A stretch of DNA of 64,000 nt from assembly GCA_002733765.1 (NCBI GenBank), contig NVWU01000005.1:225877-289876 (forward strand). The letters are read 5' to 3'. The stretch is from Colwellia sp. (GTDB lineage: Bacteria; Pseudomonadota; Gammaproteobacteria; Enterobacterales; Alteromonadaceae). Both the position numbers and the translations under genes were made by a program. The notes beneath the pieces were generated by a model. That model was not told the DNA's origin and did not search any database. It worked only from the letters and a program-made list of their open reading frames with translations. Below are positions 1 through 9,181 of the stretch, one piece after another. Every line of letters starts with the position of its first letter. Position 1 is the first letter of the stretch.

Positions 1-1
1 T

Positions 2-91
2 TGTTTAGACAATGATATTAAAAACGCGGATGATTTAGTCTTTAACCGCACGGTTGGTTTACGTGATACCTGGGCAAAAACTGCTAAATAA
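2..91 (+). CDS. C-terminal end of an unidentified protein (partial)
   Basis: An open frame enters from the left edge and ends at TAA 89-91, giving 29 residues that finish in LRDTWAKTAK. The frame is followed within 40 bases by a good rho-independent terminator, which supports it being the true end of a gene. Too little is present to name the family. Frame and terminator are seen directly; identity is unknown. Confidence 0.6.
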   Translation, partial: CLDNDIKNADDLVFNRTVGLRDTWAKTAK

Positions 92-129
92 AGTGATTTT
101 TTGTCGTTAAAAGAATAATGAATAAAGAA

Positions 130-158
130 AACCAATAGTACTATACTATTGGTTTTTT
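130..158 (+). terminator. Rho-independent terminator of the first partial gene
   Basis: An 11-bp perfect stem (AACCAATAGTA / TACTATTGGTT) with a 3-base loop is followed by a T run. It lies 38 bases after the stop at 91 and separates the partial gene from the ABC exporter gene. Confidence 0.85.
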
Positions 159-246
159 GCTATAAAGTTTTGTGATTAAATCTTTATGAAAATCACGTTA
201 TACTCTATGATGAACTGTCTTTATATTACCTAAATTACTCCAACCT

Positions 247-2034
247 ATGCGTCGCTCTAGTTATCCAGAACAAGAAGTAAATTCGATTAATTGGCAAGCC
301 TTTAAACTGATTCTGCCTTACTTGTTTGAATTTAAAAACCGCATCGCTTTTGCCATGCTCTGCCTAGTACTGACAAAAGTTGCCAGTGTGTATCTGCCAT
401 TTATCCTGAAAGATATTGTTGATACATTAGATGCTAATGTGCCAGAAAACTTGCAAATTGCCATTGTACCGCTTGGTTTAGTGGCCGCTTACGGTATGAC
501 GCGTTTAGCCATTGTGGTGTTTGCTGAAATTAGAGATACGCTTTTTGGTCGAGTGACTGAGCGAGCTATTCGCCGTATTGGTTTAAAAGTCTTTCGCCAT
601 TTACATGCATTGGATTTAGATTTTCATTTGAATCGCCAAACAGGCGGTTTATCTCGAGATATTGATCGCGGTACTACCGGTATTAGTTTTTTAATGCGCT
701 TTATGGTGTTCAACATTGTACCCACGTTACTTGAAATAACCATGGTTGTGACTATTTTATTCGTTAACTATGGTATTTGGTTTGCGGTTATTACCTTAGG
801 CTCAATTCTTGTTTATATTTTTTATTCTGTTTATGCCACTAATTTACGAACACGTTATGTACGTGCTGCCAATACAGCTGATTCATCAAGCAATACGCGA
901 GCGATTGATAGTCTATTAAACTATGAAACAGTTAAGTACTTTACCAATGAAGAATTTGAAGCAAAAGCCTATGATCAACAATTGGCAACGTGGGAACAAG
1001 CAAAAATTAAAAACCGTTTGTCTTTATTCGCGCTAAATGGTGGCCAAGCGCTTATTATAGCGCTCGCAATGACGTCAATGCTGGCACTTGCTGCGGTAAA
1101 GGTGAGTGAAGGCGAAATGACCTTAGGTGATTTTGTCTTGGTTAATGCCTTTATGATGCAAATTTTTATGCCATTAAATTTTTTAGGCTTTGTTTATCGT
1201 GAAATTAAAGGTTCATTAGCGAATATTGAAAACTTATTTGGTTTATTAGCAAAGTCGCCTAAAGTACAAGATGCTCCTGATGCTAAAGCGGTGGTCATTA
1301 AGCAAGGGACAATAAACTTCGAGAATATTGAATTTTCTTATCATAAAAAACGAAAAATAATTAAAAATATTTCTTTTCAGGTTAAGGGCGGAGAAAAAGT
1401 TGCTGTTGTTGGTACCAGTGGCTCAGGTAAATCAACCTTAGTAAAACTGTTATTTCGATTTTACGATGTGAGTAGTGGTAATATTTTGATTGATGGCCAA
1501 AATGTTGTAGACGTTAGTCAGCATTCTTTACGTCAACACATAGGAATTGTGCCACAAGATACGGTGTTATTTAACGACACTTTATTTGCTAATGTACAAT
1601 ATGGTGATCCTAAGGCGAGTAAAACACAGGTAATGGCAGCTATTGAAATGGCGCATTTAACCAAGTTTGTGGCGAGTTTACCTGATGGTGTAGAAACCAA
1701 GGTGGGTGAGCGAGGGTTAAAGCTTTCGGGTGGTGAAAAACAGCGTGTAGCTATTGCGCGTACCATATTAAAAAACCCTACTATTCTGGTATTTGATGAA
1801 GCGACTTCATCACTTGATAGCCAATCAGAGCAGGCCATTTTGACGGCGATAAATGAAGTGGCTAAAAACCGAACCAGTTTAGTGATTGCGCATAGATTAT
1901 CTACCATTATTGATAGCGATAATATTATTGTTATGAGCGAAGGTAACATTGTAGAACAGGGTAACCATCAACAATTATTAGCGTTGCATGGACAATATAG
2001 TAAAATGTGGCAATTACAACAATCTACTAATTAA
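247..2034 (+). CDS. ATM1/HMT1-type ABC exporter, fused permease and ATPase
   Basis: 595-residue half-transporter with an N-terminal six-helix membrane domain (about residues 35-330) and a C-terminal nucleotide-binding domain. Walker A GTSGSGKST starts at residue 389, the signature LSGGEKQR is near 493, and Walker B LVFDEATSSLD is near 515, followed by the AHRLSTI H-loop. The membrane part, with 'FHLNRQTGGLSRDIDRGT', resembles bacterial Atm1 homologues that export glutathione-linked metal or sulfur compounds; the substrate is inferred from the family only. No convincing Shine-Dalgarno precedes the ATG. The DUF1415 gene follows after 18 bases, so the two probably form an operon. Confidence 0.9.
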   Translation: MRRSSYPEQEVNSINWQAFKLILPYLFEFKNRIAFAMLCLVLTKVASVYLPFILKDIVDTLDANVPENLQIAIVPLGLVAAYGMTRLAIVVFAEIRDTLFGRVTERAIRRIGLKVFRHLHALDLDFHLNRQTGGLSRDIDRGTTGISFLMRFMVFNIVPTLLEITMVVTILFVNYGIWFAVITLGSILVYIFYSVYATNLRTRYVRAANTADSSSNTRAIDSLLNYETVKYFTNEEFEAKAYDQQLATWEQAKIKNRLSLFALNGGQALIIALAMTSMLALAAVKVSEGEMTLGDFVLVNAFMMQIFMPLNFLGFVYREIKGSLANIENLFGLLAKSPKVQDAPDAKAVVIKQGTINFENIEFSYHKKRKIIKNISFQVKGGEKVAVVGTSGSGKSTLVKLLFRFYDVSSGNILIDGQNVVDVSQHSLRQHIGIVPQDTVLFNDTLFANVQYGDPKASKTQVMAAIEMAHLTKFVASLPDGVETKVGERGLKLSGGEKQRVAIARTILKNPTILVFDEATSSLDSQSEQAILTAINEVAKNRTSLVIAHRLSTIIDSDNIIVMSEGNIVEQGNHQQLLALHGQYSKMWQLQQSTN

Positions 2035-2052
2035 TCAACGAGCTAATTTTTA

Positions 2053-2628
2053 ATGACAATAGCAGAAAACTCCAATGAACAAAGTGTCGTGTTAGCGACT
2101 AAAGAATGGCTAAATGAGATTGTTATAGGTCTTAATATTTGTCCTTTTGCGAAAAAAGAATTTATTAATAATACTATTCATTATCATTTATCCGAAACAG
2201 AACAAGTAAAAACAGCTTTGCATGAGCTTATTGAGCAATGTCGTTATTTACAAACCCATGATGAACTAGAAACTACACTTATTATTTATGGTAATGGCTT
2301 TCGTGGTTTTGAGCGTTATTTAGATTTAGTTGATTTTGCTAATGACTTACTTGTTGATTCAGGTTTTGAAGGAATCTTTCAAATAGCGAGTATGCACCCT
2401 GAATATTGTTTTGATGGCGAAGATTACGATGACGCGAGCAATTTTACTAATCGTTCCCCTTATCCCATTCTTCATCTTATTCGAGAAGCGAGCATGTCAA
2501 GAGTATTGTCAGTCTATAATGAACCTGAAAAAATACCAGAAAATAACATTAAGTTAACGCACAAAAAAGGAACTGATTTTTTCCAGCAAGTGCTAACACG
2601 TATTCATGAAAAACACCGTAATAATTAA
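2053..2628 (+). CDS. DUF1415 family protein
   Basis: 191-residue soluble protein of the DUF1415 family, recognised by the N-terminal TKEWLNEIVIGLNICPFAKKE block with its single Cys and by the later 'HPEYCFDG' and 'NRSPYPILHLIRE' blocks. The biochemical function of the family is not established. It starts 18 bases after the ABC exporter stop and is probably cotranscribed. Length is normal for the family and there is no signal peptide or membrane segment. Confidence 0.85.
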   Translation: MTIAENSNEQSVVLATKEWLNEIVIGLNICPFAKKEFINNTIHYHLSETEQVKTALHELIEQCRYLQTHDELETTLIIYGNGFRGFERYLDLVDFANDLLVDSGFEGIFQIASMHPEYCFDGEDYDDASNFTNRSPYPILHLIREASMSRVLSVYNEPEKIPENNIKLTHKKGTDFFQQVLTRIHEKHRNN

Positions 2629-2716
2629 CGAGTATCGACCTATAATACTTCAACTGTCGCTGAACCCTAGTTGGATATTAATGATAGGCAGTCAAACAAT
2701 TTTTGTTGCAAGGTTA

Positions 2717-2780
2717 CTTTCTCGCGGTTAAATTTTGTTCGAGATAAAAGTAGTAAAATCGCGACGAGTAATGTGTAGCC
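2717..2780 (+). repeat. 64-bp dispersed repeat, copy 1
   Basis: This noncoding stretch matches the reverse complement of 62888-62949 at about 52 of 64 aligned positions, with one 2-base gap. The shared blocks include GCGGTTAAATTT, CGAGTA and TGTGTAGCC at the far end. The ends are partly self-complementary (CTCGCG / CGCGACGAG). It lies between the DUF1415 gene and the next membrane protein gene. It probably belongs to a small repeat family of this genome, but only two copies are visible here. Confidence 0.7.
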
Positions 2781-2846
2781 TTATGTTAAATGACTTTATC
2801 AGTCTTTTATGTTGAATATTGTTGTCATTAACCATTCTATTTAATA

Positions 2847-2864
2847 TCAGGTATAATAACCTGA
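2847..2864 (+). promoter_or_regulatory. Possible promoter with palindrome over the -10 box
   Basis: A perfect TATAAT (2852-2857) sits inside the palindrome TCAGGT-ATAATA-ACCTGA, 42 bases before the TTG start at 2899. The -35 is weak: TTAACC with 18-base spacing. The symmetry over the -10 box would suit a repressor site. The sequence is seen; the role is inferred. Confidence 0.4.
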
Positions 2865-2898
2865 TTATTTAATTTCGTATTTTAAAAAGGGTATTGGT

Positions 2899-3732
2899 TT
2901 GCCAGAAAAAATTACTATTGTACAAGTTGGTGGCAGTATTGAACGTGCCTTGAAGGGTGACTATCAAATTGATGTTAAAGCTATTTTAACTGAATCTTGG
3001 CAACAAACATTAAAGTCTCGGTTAGCAATTAATTTAGGTTTACTTTTTTCTTTAATGCTCGGTATGTTGGTTTCCTTTGTCGCTAGCAGCTACCTTGGTG
3101 GCATTGAAAATGTATTAGCTGATCCGCAAGCGGGTATGTTATTAAATGTTGTGGTTACTGTTGCTATCTGGCCTTTTATGGCTGGTGTGGAAATGATGGG
3201 TGTTCAACATGCCGTTGGTATGAAAACTCACGCGAAAATGACTTTTGCATTTCTTAATCGAGCTAGTTGGGTCGTATTGTGCGCACTATTAACCTCGGTG
3301 CTTATCAGTGTTGGTTTTCAGTTGTTTCTTGCTCCCGGAATTTTTCTTGCGGTGACCTTATCATTGACTGTGCCATTGGTTATTGAAAAAAAGATGATGC
3401 CAATGAAGGCTATTATTCTCTCAATTAAAGCGTTGCGCTTTAAGTTTTTTCCGCTATTAGCATTATATTCTCTTTTACTTTCATCGCTTGTTGTCTTATT
3501 ACTTCCGTTTATTTTCTTACTTGAATCAAGTATTGCGCCCCTTGGTATTGTAATTTTCTTGATTGGAATATCGTTCCTTGCACCATTATTTTACAACGCT
3601 AAAGGTATTATATATCGTGAAATTTTCGGTATTAGCATAGCAAAGAGTGATGATACTAATACACCTCATAATACGGGTAACTCTACATCGAAAGACGTCG
3701 ATTCTGGTCCAAATGATACCTTTTCAGCATAG
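2899..3732 (+). CDS. Uncharacterised multi-pass membrane protein
   Basis: 277-residue protein with about six hydrophobic segments between residues 48 and 235, a short soluble N-terminus and a polar Asn/Thr/Ser-rich tail. The start is TTG at 2899, preceded by AAAAAGGG (2884-2891). The layout resembles bacterial small inner-membrane proteins of unknown function; I do not recognise a named family or catalytic motif. It is followed 28 bases later by the Bax-like gene, so the two may be coexpressed. Confidence 0.7.
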   Translation: MPEKITIVQVGGSIERALKGDYQIDVKAILTESWQQTLKSRLAINLGLLFSLMLGMLVSFVASSYLGGIENVLADPQAGMLLNVVVTVAIWPFMAGVEMMGVQHAVGMKTHAKMTFAFLNRASWVVLCALLTSVLISVGFQLFLAPGIFLAVTLSLTVPLVIEKKMMPMKAIILSIKALRFKFFPLLALYSLLLSSLVVLLLPFIFLLESSIAPLGIVIFLIGISFLAPLFYNAKGIIYREIFGISIAKSDDTNTPHNTGNSTSKDVDSGPNDTFSA

Positions 3733-3760
3733 CAAGTTATAACTACATTATGGATTCTTT

Positions 3761-4639
3761 ATGAAAAGTGCCACATTAATTAAAATTGAGTTATTACTTT
3801 TATTGGTTGTATTTTTAGTTGCTCCTTTTACTTTTTTAAAACCAAAAGTGAATGAGCAAGCACTCGAAGACTCAATAATAAAAATAGCGGATAAAAAGCC
3901 ACAAAAAGTTATGGTAAAAAAAGTGTTAGAAAAACCATTACATGATGTGATTTTACCTGACTTTGCTGCTATTAGAGATGTAAAAGATAAAAAGAAACAA
4001 TTTTTTGATTTTATGCGTCCTGCTGTCGTTAGACAAAATGAGGCGCTACTGGCTATCAGAGCCAAACTGAACCTTTGGCTTGAGCATGTATCATTGGAGT
4101 TACCTTTATCGAGCCAAGAAAATCAAGCGTTAGCGGTATTAGTTAAACGCTATCGCGTTAACAATGATGCTTCACCATTATCACAACTGAATGAATTGCT
4201 AATGCGTGTTGATGTGGTGCCAATGCCATTGGTGTTAGTACAAGCGGCAAATGAGTCTGCATGGGGAACATCGCGTTTTTCTCGAATAGGATTAAACTTT
4301 TTTGGTATATGGTGTTTCCGACAAGGTTGTGGCATGGTCCCGGGTGGTAGAGATACCGGCGCTAAACATGAAGTGGCGGCTTTTAAAAGTTTAGATGCAG
4401 CGGTAGCTCATTATTTTTATAACATTAATTCTCATAATGCTTATCGTGTTTTTAGAACAATTCGCTTTGAATTAAGATCACAAGATCAGCCACTAAACCC
4501 CGAAATTTTAGCAACGGGTTTATTACCTTATTCTGAGCGTGGTGCTGATTACGTTATAGATATCACAAAAATGCTGAGACAAAACCAGCAATATTTAATC
4601 GAAGATAATACTCAGTTAAATACTGCGATAGACCATTAA
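3761..4639 (+). CDS. Bax-like glucosaminidase-domain protein (GH73-type)
   Basis: 292 residues with an N-terminal signal-anchor (residues 6-25) and a C-terminal glucosaminidase domain (about 140-280). The block 'PLVLVQAANESAWGTSRFSRIG' followed by 'NFFGIWCF' is the hallmark of Bax/FlgJ-type peptidoglycan hydrolases; the Glu in ANESAWG is the expected catalytic acid. The enzyme should cleave N-acetylglucosaminyl bonds of peptidoglycan in the periplasm. It resembles E. coli Bax in length and architecture. It converges with ttcA, 68 bases away. Confidence 0.85.
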   Translation: MKSATLIKIELLLLLVVFLVAPFTFLKPKVNEQALEDSIIKIADKKPQKVMVKKVLEKPLHDVILPDFAAIRDVKDKKKQFFDFMRPAVVRQNEALLAIRAKLNLWLEHVSLELPLSSQENQALAVLVKRYRVNNDASPLSQLNELLMRVDVVPMPLVLVQAANESAWGTSRFSRIGLNFFGIWCFRQGCGMVPGGRDTGAKHEVAAFKSLDAAVAHYFYNINSHNAYRVFRTIRFELRSQDQPLNPEILATGLLPYSERGADYVIDITKMLRQNQQYLIEDNTQLNTAIDH

Positions 4640-4707
4640 ATATTGTTTAGCTAAATAAAATAGTGGTTGTGAGTGAATGTTTTTTGATGTTAATAAGGAT
4701 TAACGGA

Positions 4708-5616
4708 CTAAATATGTGTTACATCAATTCGTGTCGTATCAATATATAAAGATTCATCAATATTTGTTGATGATATTTTTTCAGATGAAAACTCATAAGC
4801 ATCTTTTTCTTTAGTTCTATCAATTGATAAATTTACAAAATCAAATGCAGTTGTATCAGCTAATTGGCTTAAGCCTACATTTTTAAGCGATTTAAAAATA
4901 CTTTCAACTCGTCCCGGTGAGATTGTATCCCAAGAAGATAACATTGCTTTAATATTTTTCCGTTGCAGATTCTCTTGAGAACCGCATAAGTTGCAAGGTA
5001 TTATTGGGTGTTTGCTTAAATTGGAATAGGCTAACAGCTCTTTCTCTCGACAATAAGCAAGTGGTCTAATAATAATATTTCTGCCATCATCAGAGCGTAG
5101 CTTTGGTGGCATTGCTTCTAGTCTTGCCCCGTAAAACATATTAAGAAACATAGTTTCTACAATATCATCTAAATGATGACCCAATGCTATTTTGGTTGCG
5201 CCAATTTTTTCAGCAAATGAGTATAGTGTACCTCGACGCAATCTAGAGCAAAGGCCACAGGTTGTTCTATTTTCAGCTATTTTGTCTTTAACAATAGAGT
5301 AAGTATCTTTATCAATAATATAAAAAGGGATGTTTAGTGAACGAAAATAGTCTGGCAAAATAGTTGCAGGAAAATCAGGTTGTTTTTGATCTAGATTTAC
5401 CGCAATTATCTTAAAGTTAATCGGAGCAGATTTCTGGAGTTTTAATAGGATATCTAACATCACAAATGAATCTTTGCCGCCGCTAATGGCGACCATCACC
5501 ACATCAGAATCTTCGATCATATTGTAGTCGAATATAGCTTTTCCGATATTTCTTCTAAGTTTTTTTTCAAGTTTGAGCATACTTGCACTTGGCTTACTTA
5601 GTTCTTTTTTGCCCAT
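4708..5616 (-). CDS. ttcA: tRNA 2-thiocytidine synthetase TtcA
   Basis: TtcA thiolates cytidine 32 of certain tRNAs using ATP and an iron-sulfur cluster. The PP-loop SGGKDS is at residues 45-50, with two CxxC pairs at 120/123 and 208/211, and '[21 protein letters not shown]' is diagnostic. The frame is open up to a TTG at 5706, but the ATG at 5616 ([10 protein letters not shown]) gives 302 residues, close to the family length, and aligns with the E. coli N-terminus, so I place the start there. Transcribed alone, convergent with the Bax-like gene. Confidence 0.93.
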   Translation of the reverse strand: MGKKELSKPSASMLKLEKKLRRNIGKAIFDYNMIEDSDVVMVAISGGKDSFVMLDILLKLQKSAPINFKIIAVNLDQKQPDFPATILPDYFRSLNIPFYIIDKDTYSIVKDKIAENRTTCGLCSRLRRGTLYSFAEKIGATKIALGHHLDDIVETMFLNMFYGARLEAMPPKLRSDDGRNIIIRPLAYCREKELLAYSNLSKHPIIPCNLCGSQENLQRKNIKAMLSSWDTISPGRVESIFKSLKNVGLSQLADTTAFDFVNLSIDRTKEKDAYEFSSEKISSTNIDESLYIDTTRIDVTHI

Positions 5617-5941
5617 GGTTAAATCTAAACTCGTATAAAATGATTTATTTGATAGCGCTTTATTATAAAGCAAATATTTTGGATTTGAATATTTATTTAT
5701 CCTCAATAGATGGTGTGTTTTCTATTGAATAGACATCATGAAAGCAGCTAATTAAATTAAAAATAGTGAATGATTAATTTTTTGGCGAATGATAGTAAGG
5801 CGCGCCATATACTTTGCAGTTTACTACTATCACATCTTATAAATGACACGGTATGATACATAATAAAAATCATGCACTGGGTGTTATCTGCGGCTTTATG
5901 AACGTTAATATTTAGTTTATAGTATTTTCAAATTATGCAAT

Positions 5942-5984
5942 AAAAAAACCAGCTAAGTTATTATATAACTTAGCTGGTTTTTTA
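5942..5984 (-). terminator. Terminator of the RND efflux operon
   Basis: A long near-perfect hairpin with core AGCTAAGTTAT / ATAACTTAGCT and AACC/GGTT extensions, flanked by A and T runs, lies just after the minus-strand stop at 6012. It could also work in the other direction. The rest of 5617-6011 holds no gene; the ttcA promoter must lie there but I cannot define it. Confidence 0.88.
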
Positions 5985-6011
5985 TTCGATGTGTTAATCG
6001 TTTTGGTTATA

Positions 6012-9000
6012 TTACTTAAGGGTTAACTCTTGCTCATGACGCTGAGCTATTTCATCGATAATAGCTTGCTGCTTTCTCGTTTCAGAAATTTTACGTTCAG
6101 TTAACCAATAAAAGAATAATGGTACAAAAAATATTGCCAAAAATGTTGCCGCTATCATTCCCCCCATAACACCCGTTCCTACACTGTGGCGAGCACCCGC
6201 ACCAGCTCCTGAACTTAATATTAAGGGAACAACACCTAAAATAAAAGCAAGCGAAGTCATGATTATTGGCCTAAAGCGCAAACGAGCGGCTTCTAATGCA
6301 GCAGCGCCTGTTGTCCAACCTTCTTGCTTTTTCATTAAGGCGTATTCAACAATCAAAATAGCATTTTTACTGGCTAAACCAAGTAATGTGACTAAACCAA
6401 TTTGAAAATAAACATCACTCGTCATGCCGGCAATCCAAACCGAAACCAAAGCACCAAAAATACCAAAAGGTAAAGCTAATAGTACTGAGAAGGGAAGAGA
6501 CCAACGCTCATACAAGGCGGCTAATATCAGAAATACCATAATAACGGCCATCCCTAATGCAATCGCGGTAGAGCCAGAGCTTCTTTTTTCTTGATAAGCA
6601 GTACCCGTCCATTCATAACTGATGTCTGAGGGTAATACCTCTTTGGCAATACGTTCAATTTCAGCAATTGCTTGGCCAGAGCTATATCCGGGTGCTGCGT
6701 TACCCAATAGTTTTACCGCAGACAAGTTATTGTATCGGTCTAAGCTATCCGGACCACTGCTGTAATTAATTTCGGCAAAGGCAGAGATAGGGATCATATC
6801 ACCGCCATTACTTTTCACATAAATACGACCGATGTCTTTAGGACTCATTCTAAATTCAGGCTCTGCAGACATTAATACCTGCCATGTTCGGCCGAATTTA
6901 TTAAAATCATTGAGATAATAAGTCCCCATAGTTCCAGCTAAGGCGTTAAAAGCATTATTGATAGGAATATCCATAGCACGCGCTTGTTCACGATCAATTT
7001 TTACAGTTAATTGTGGTGAGTCTGAACGCCATAAAGTTTGTACTCCAGCAAGTATTGGACTCTGCTGAGCAGCGCCCATCACTGCACGCATACTTTGTTT
7101 TAATTTTTCTATACCACCGTCACCACGGTTTTGTAAATAGAACTCAAAACCACCGGTACTTCCTAGGCCGGGTATCGCTGGTGGATTAAAAGCTAATACT
7201 AATGCTTCTTTGATATTAGCTGTTTTCATAAATAACTCACCGACCAATTGTTGAGTACTTACCTCTCTATCATCCCAATGTTTTTGCGTGACAAAAATAG
7301 TAGCAGCATTGTTTTTATAACCACCGCCTAGAAAGTCAAAACCAGTAAAAGAGATAACATTTTCATTTGCTGGATTTGATTCTATTGCTGCTATTACTTC
7401 ATCGACTACTTTTTTTGTTCTTTGCAATGATGCACCATCAGGTAAAAATACCGCTGAAATGTAATAGCCTTGGTCTTCATCAGGTACTAAAGAACTTGGC
7501 GTTTTTAACCACATATTTGCGGTGATTATTACCATACCTATAACAAGCATTAATGCTAATAAGCCACGACGAAGAAAGAAGCTCACCCCGGTAACATAGT
7601 GCCCAGTAACTTTAGCGAAAAATCGATTGAAGCCGTTAAAAAAGAAGTTGGTTTTTTTGTCTTCATGTTTTAATACTAATACACATAAAGCAGGTGTCAT
7701 GGTTAATGCCACCACGCCAGATATAGTCACAGAAATAGAAATGGTGATAGCAAATTGACGAAATAACTCACCGGTTAAGCCACCTAAAAAAGCAATAGGT
7801 ACGAATACCGAACATAACACCAAGACAATAGCAACGACTGGGCCACTGACTTCTTTCATCGCCTTTATAGCCGCATCACGAACTGATACATCTTCTTCAT
7901 GCATAATGCGTTCTACATTTTCAAGTACAACAATCGCATCATCAACAACAATACCAATAGAGAGCACCATACCAAATAAGGTCAGGGTATTAATTGAATA
8001 GCCCAGCATATACAGGCCGGCAAAAGTACCCAATAAGGAAACGGGAACTGCCATAATAGGAATTAACGTAGCACGCCAATTTTGTAAAAAGATAAAAACA
8101 ACTAAAAATACCAGTAACATAGCTTCGCCAAGTGTTTTTAACACTTCACGTATGGATACTTTGACAAAACGGGTAGTATCGTAAGGCAGTAAATGTTTGA
8201 GCCCTGACGGAAAACGAGTTTTTAATTCGTCGATGGTTGCATTAACTTCATCGGCCACATCAAGTGCATTAGCACCAGGTTGTAAAAATATGCCTAGTAA
8301 TACCGCTTTTTTACCGTTGATACGGCCATCAAAGTCATAATCTTTTGAGCCTAATTCTACTCGGGCAATATCTTTTAAACGTAATGAACTACCATCAGTA
8401 TTTGAACGAATAATGATATCTTCAAACTCTTTTGCCGTTGTTAATCGCCCTTGTACTTTAACACTGTAAACTAATGATTGCGGGCTTACAGATGTAGGTG
8501 TTGCGCCTATTCTACCAGCTGCATATTGTGAATTTTGTTCACGTACCGCAGTGCTAATTTCTTCAACAGTAACGCCTAATTGACTCATTACATCAGGGCG
8601 TAACCAAATACGCATAGCATAATCTTTTGCACCAAAAATTTGTACGCTGGTAGTGCCGGGAATACGTTTTATTTTATCAAGAATGTTTAAGGTCACATAA
8701 TTAGACGTCCATAATGCTTCGCGGCTACCATCAGGAGAATAGAAGGCATGCACATGTAAAAAGCTTGATGAGCCTTTAGCAACCACAACACCTTGACGGC
8801 GTGTTTCTTCTGGTAAACGGGCTTCTACTTGTTTAACTCGGTTGTTAACATTAGTTGCAGCTTGATCTGGATCCGTGCCTATTTCAAAGGTAACAGTGAT
8901 GGTTGTTGCACCCGCACTGGTTGACGTAGAAGACATATACATCATACCTTCAACCCCTGTAATAGCATTTTCTAAAGGGGTAGCAACGGTTTGTTCTAGT

Positions 9001-9170
9001 ACTTCAGCGGACGCACCAGGATAGACTGCCGTTACCTGTACAACAGGAGGAGACATTTCTGGATATTGTGCAATAGATAAACTACGCATAGCAGCTAACC
9101 CGGCTAAAACAATAAAAATAGAAATAACAAAAGCAAAGATAGGTCGATCAATAAAATAACGAGAAAACAT
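6012..9170 (-). CDS. RND multidrug efflux pump, inner-membrane subunit (HAE1/AcrB family)
   Basis: 1052 residues, typical of AcrB/MexB proton-driven drug pumps. The N-terminus MFSRYFIDRPIFAFVISIF is classic. TM4 carries the proton-relay pair in 'GIVVDDAIVVLENVERI', and 'LLGLASKNAILIVEYA' marks TM10. Two large periplasmic loops are present. It lies 11 bases downstream of the adaptor gene, forming one operon. No outer-membrane TolC-like gene is nearby, so the pair probably uses a factor encoded elsewhere. The divergent TetR gene beyond the adaptor is the likely local repressor. Confidence 0.95.
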   Translation of the reverse strand: MFSRYFIDRPIFAFVISIFIVLAGLAAMRSLSIAQYPEMSPPVVQVTAVYPGASAEVLEQTVATPLENAITGVEGMMYMSSTSTSAGATTITVTFEIGTDPDQAATNVNNRVKQVEARLPEETRRQGVVVAKGSSSFLHVHAFYSPDGSREALWTSNYVTLNILDKIKRIPGTTSVQIFGAKDYAMRIWLRPDVMSQLGVTVEEISTAVREQNSQYAAGRIGATPTSVSPQSLVYSVKVQGRLTTAKEFEDIIIRSNTDGSSLRLKDIARVELGSKDYDFDGRINGKKAVLLGIFLQPGANALDVADEVNATIDELKTRFPSGLKHLLPYDTTRFVKVSIREVLKTLGEAMLLVFLVVFIFLQNWRATLIPIMAVPVSLLGTFAGLYMLGYSINTLTLFGMVLSIGIVVDDAIVVLENVERIMHEEDVSVRDAAIKAMKEVSGPVVAIVLVLCSVFVPIAFLGGLTGELFRQFAITISISVTISGVVALTMTPALCVLVLKHEDKKTNFFFNGFNRFFAKVTGHYVTGVSFFLRRGLLALMLVIGMVIITANMWLKTPSSLVPDEDQGYYISAVFLPDGASLQRTKKVVDEVIAAIESNPANENVISFTGFDFLGGGYKNNAATIFVTQKHWDDREVSTQQLVGELFMKTANIKEALVLAFNPPAIPGLGSTGGFEFYLQNRGDGGIEKLKQSMRAVMGAAQQSPILAGVQTLWRSDSPQLTVKIDREQARAMDIPINNAFNALAGTMGTYYLNDFNKFGRTWQVLMSAEPEFRMSPKDIGRIYVKSNGGDMIPISAFAEINYSSGPDSLDRYNNLSAVKLLGNAAPGYSSGQAIAEIERIAKEVLPSDISYEWTGTAYQEKRSSGSTAIALGMAVIMVFLILAALYERWSLPFSVLLALPFGIFGALVSVWIAGMTSDVYFQIGLVTLLGLASKNAILIVEYALMKKQEGWTTGAAALEAARLRFRPIIMTSLAFILGVVPLILSSGAGAGARHSVGTGVMGGMIAATFLAIFFVPLFFYWLTERKISETRKQQAIIDEIAQRHEQELTLK

Positions 9171-9181
9171 TTATCTACCCC

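Noticed and set aside
1533-1949. 138-codon minus-strand open frame within the ABC exporter
   Set aside because: It mirrors the conserved ATPase domain; no independent protein features.
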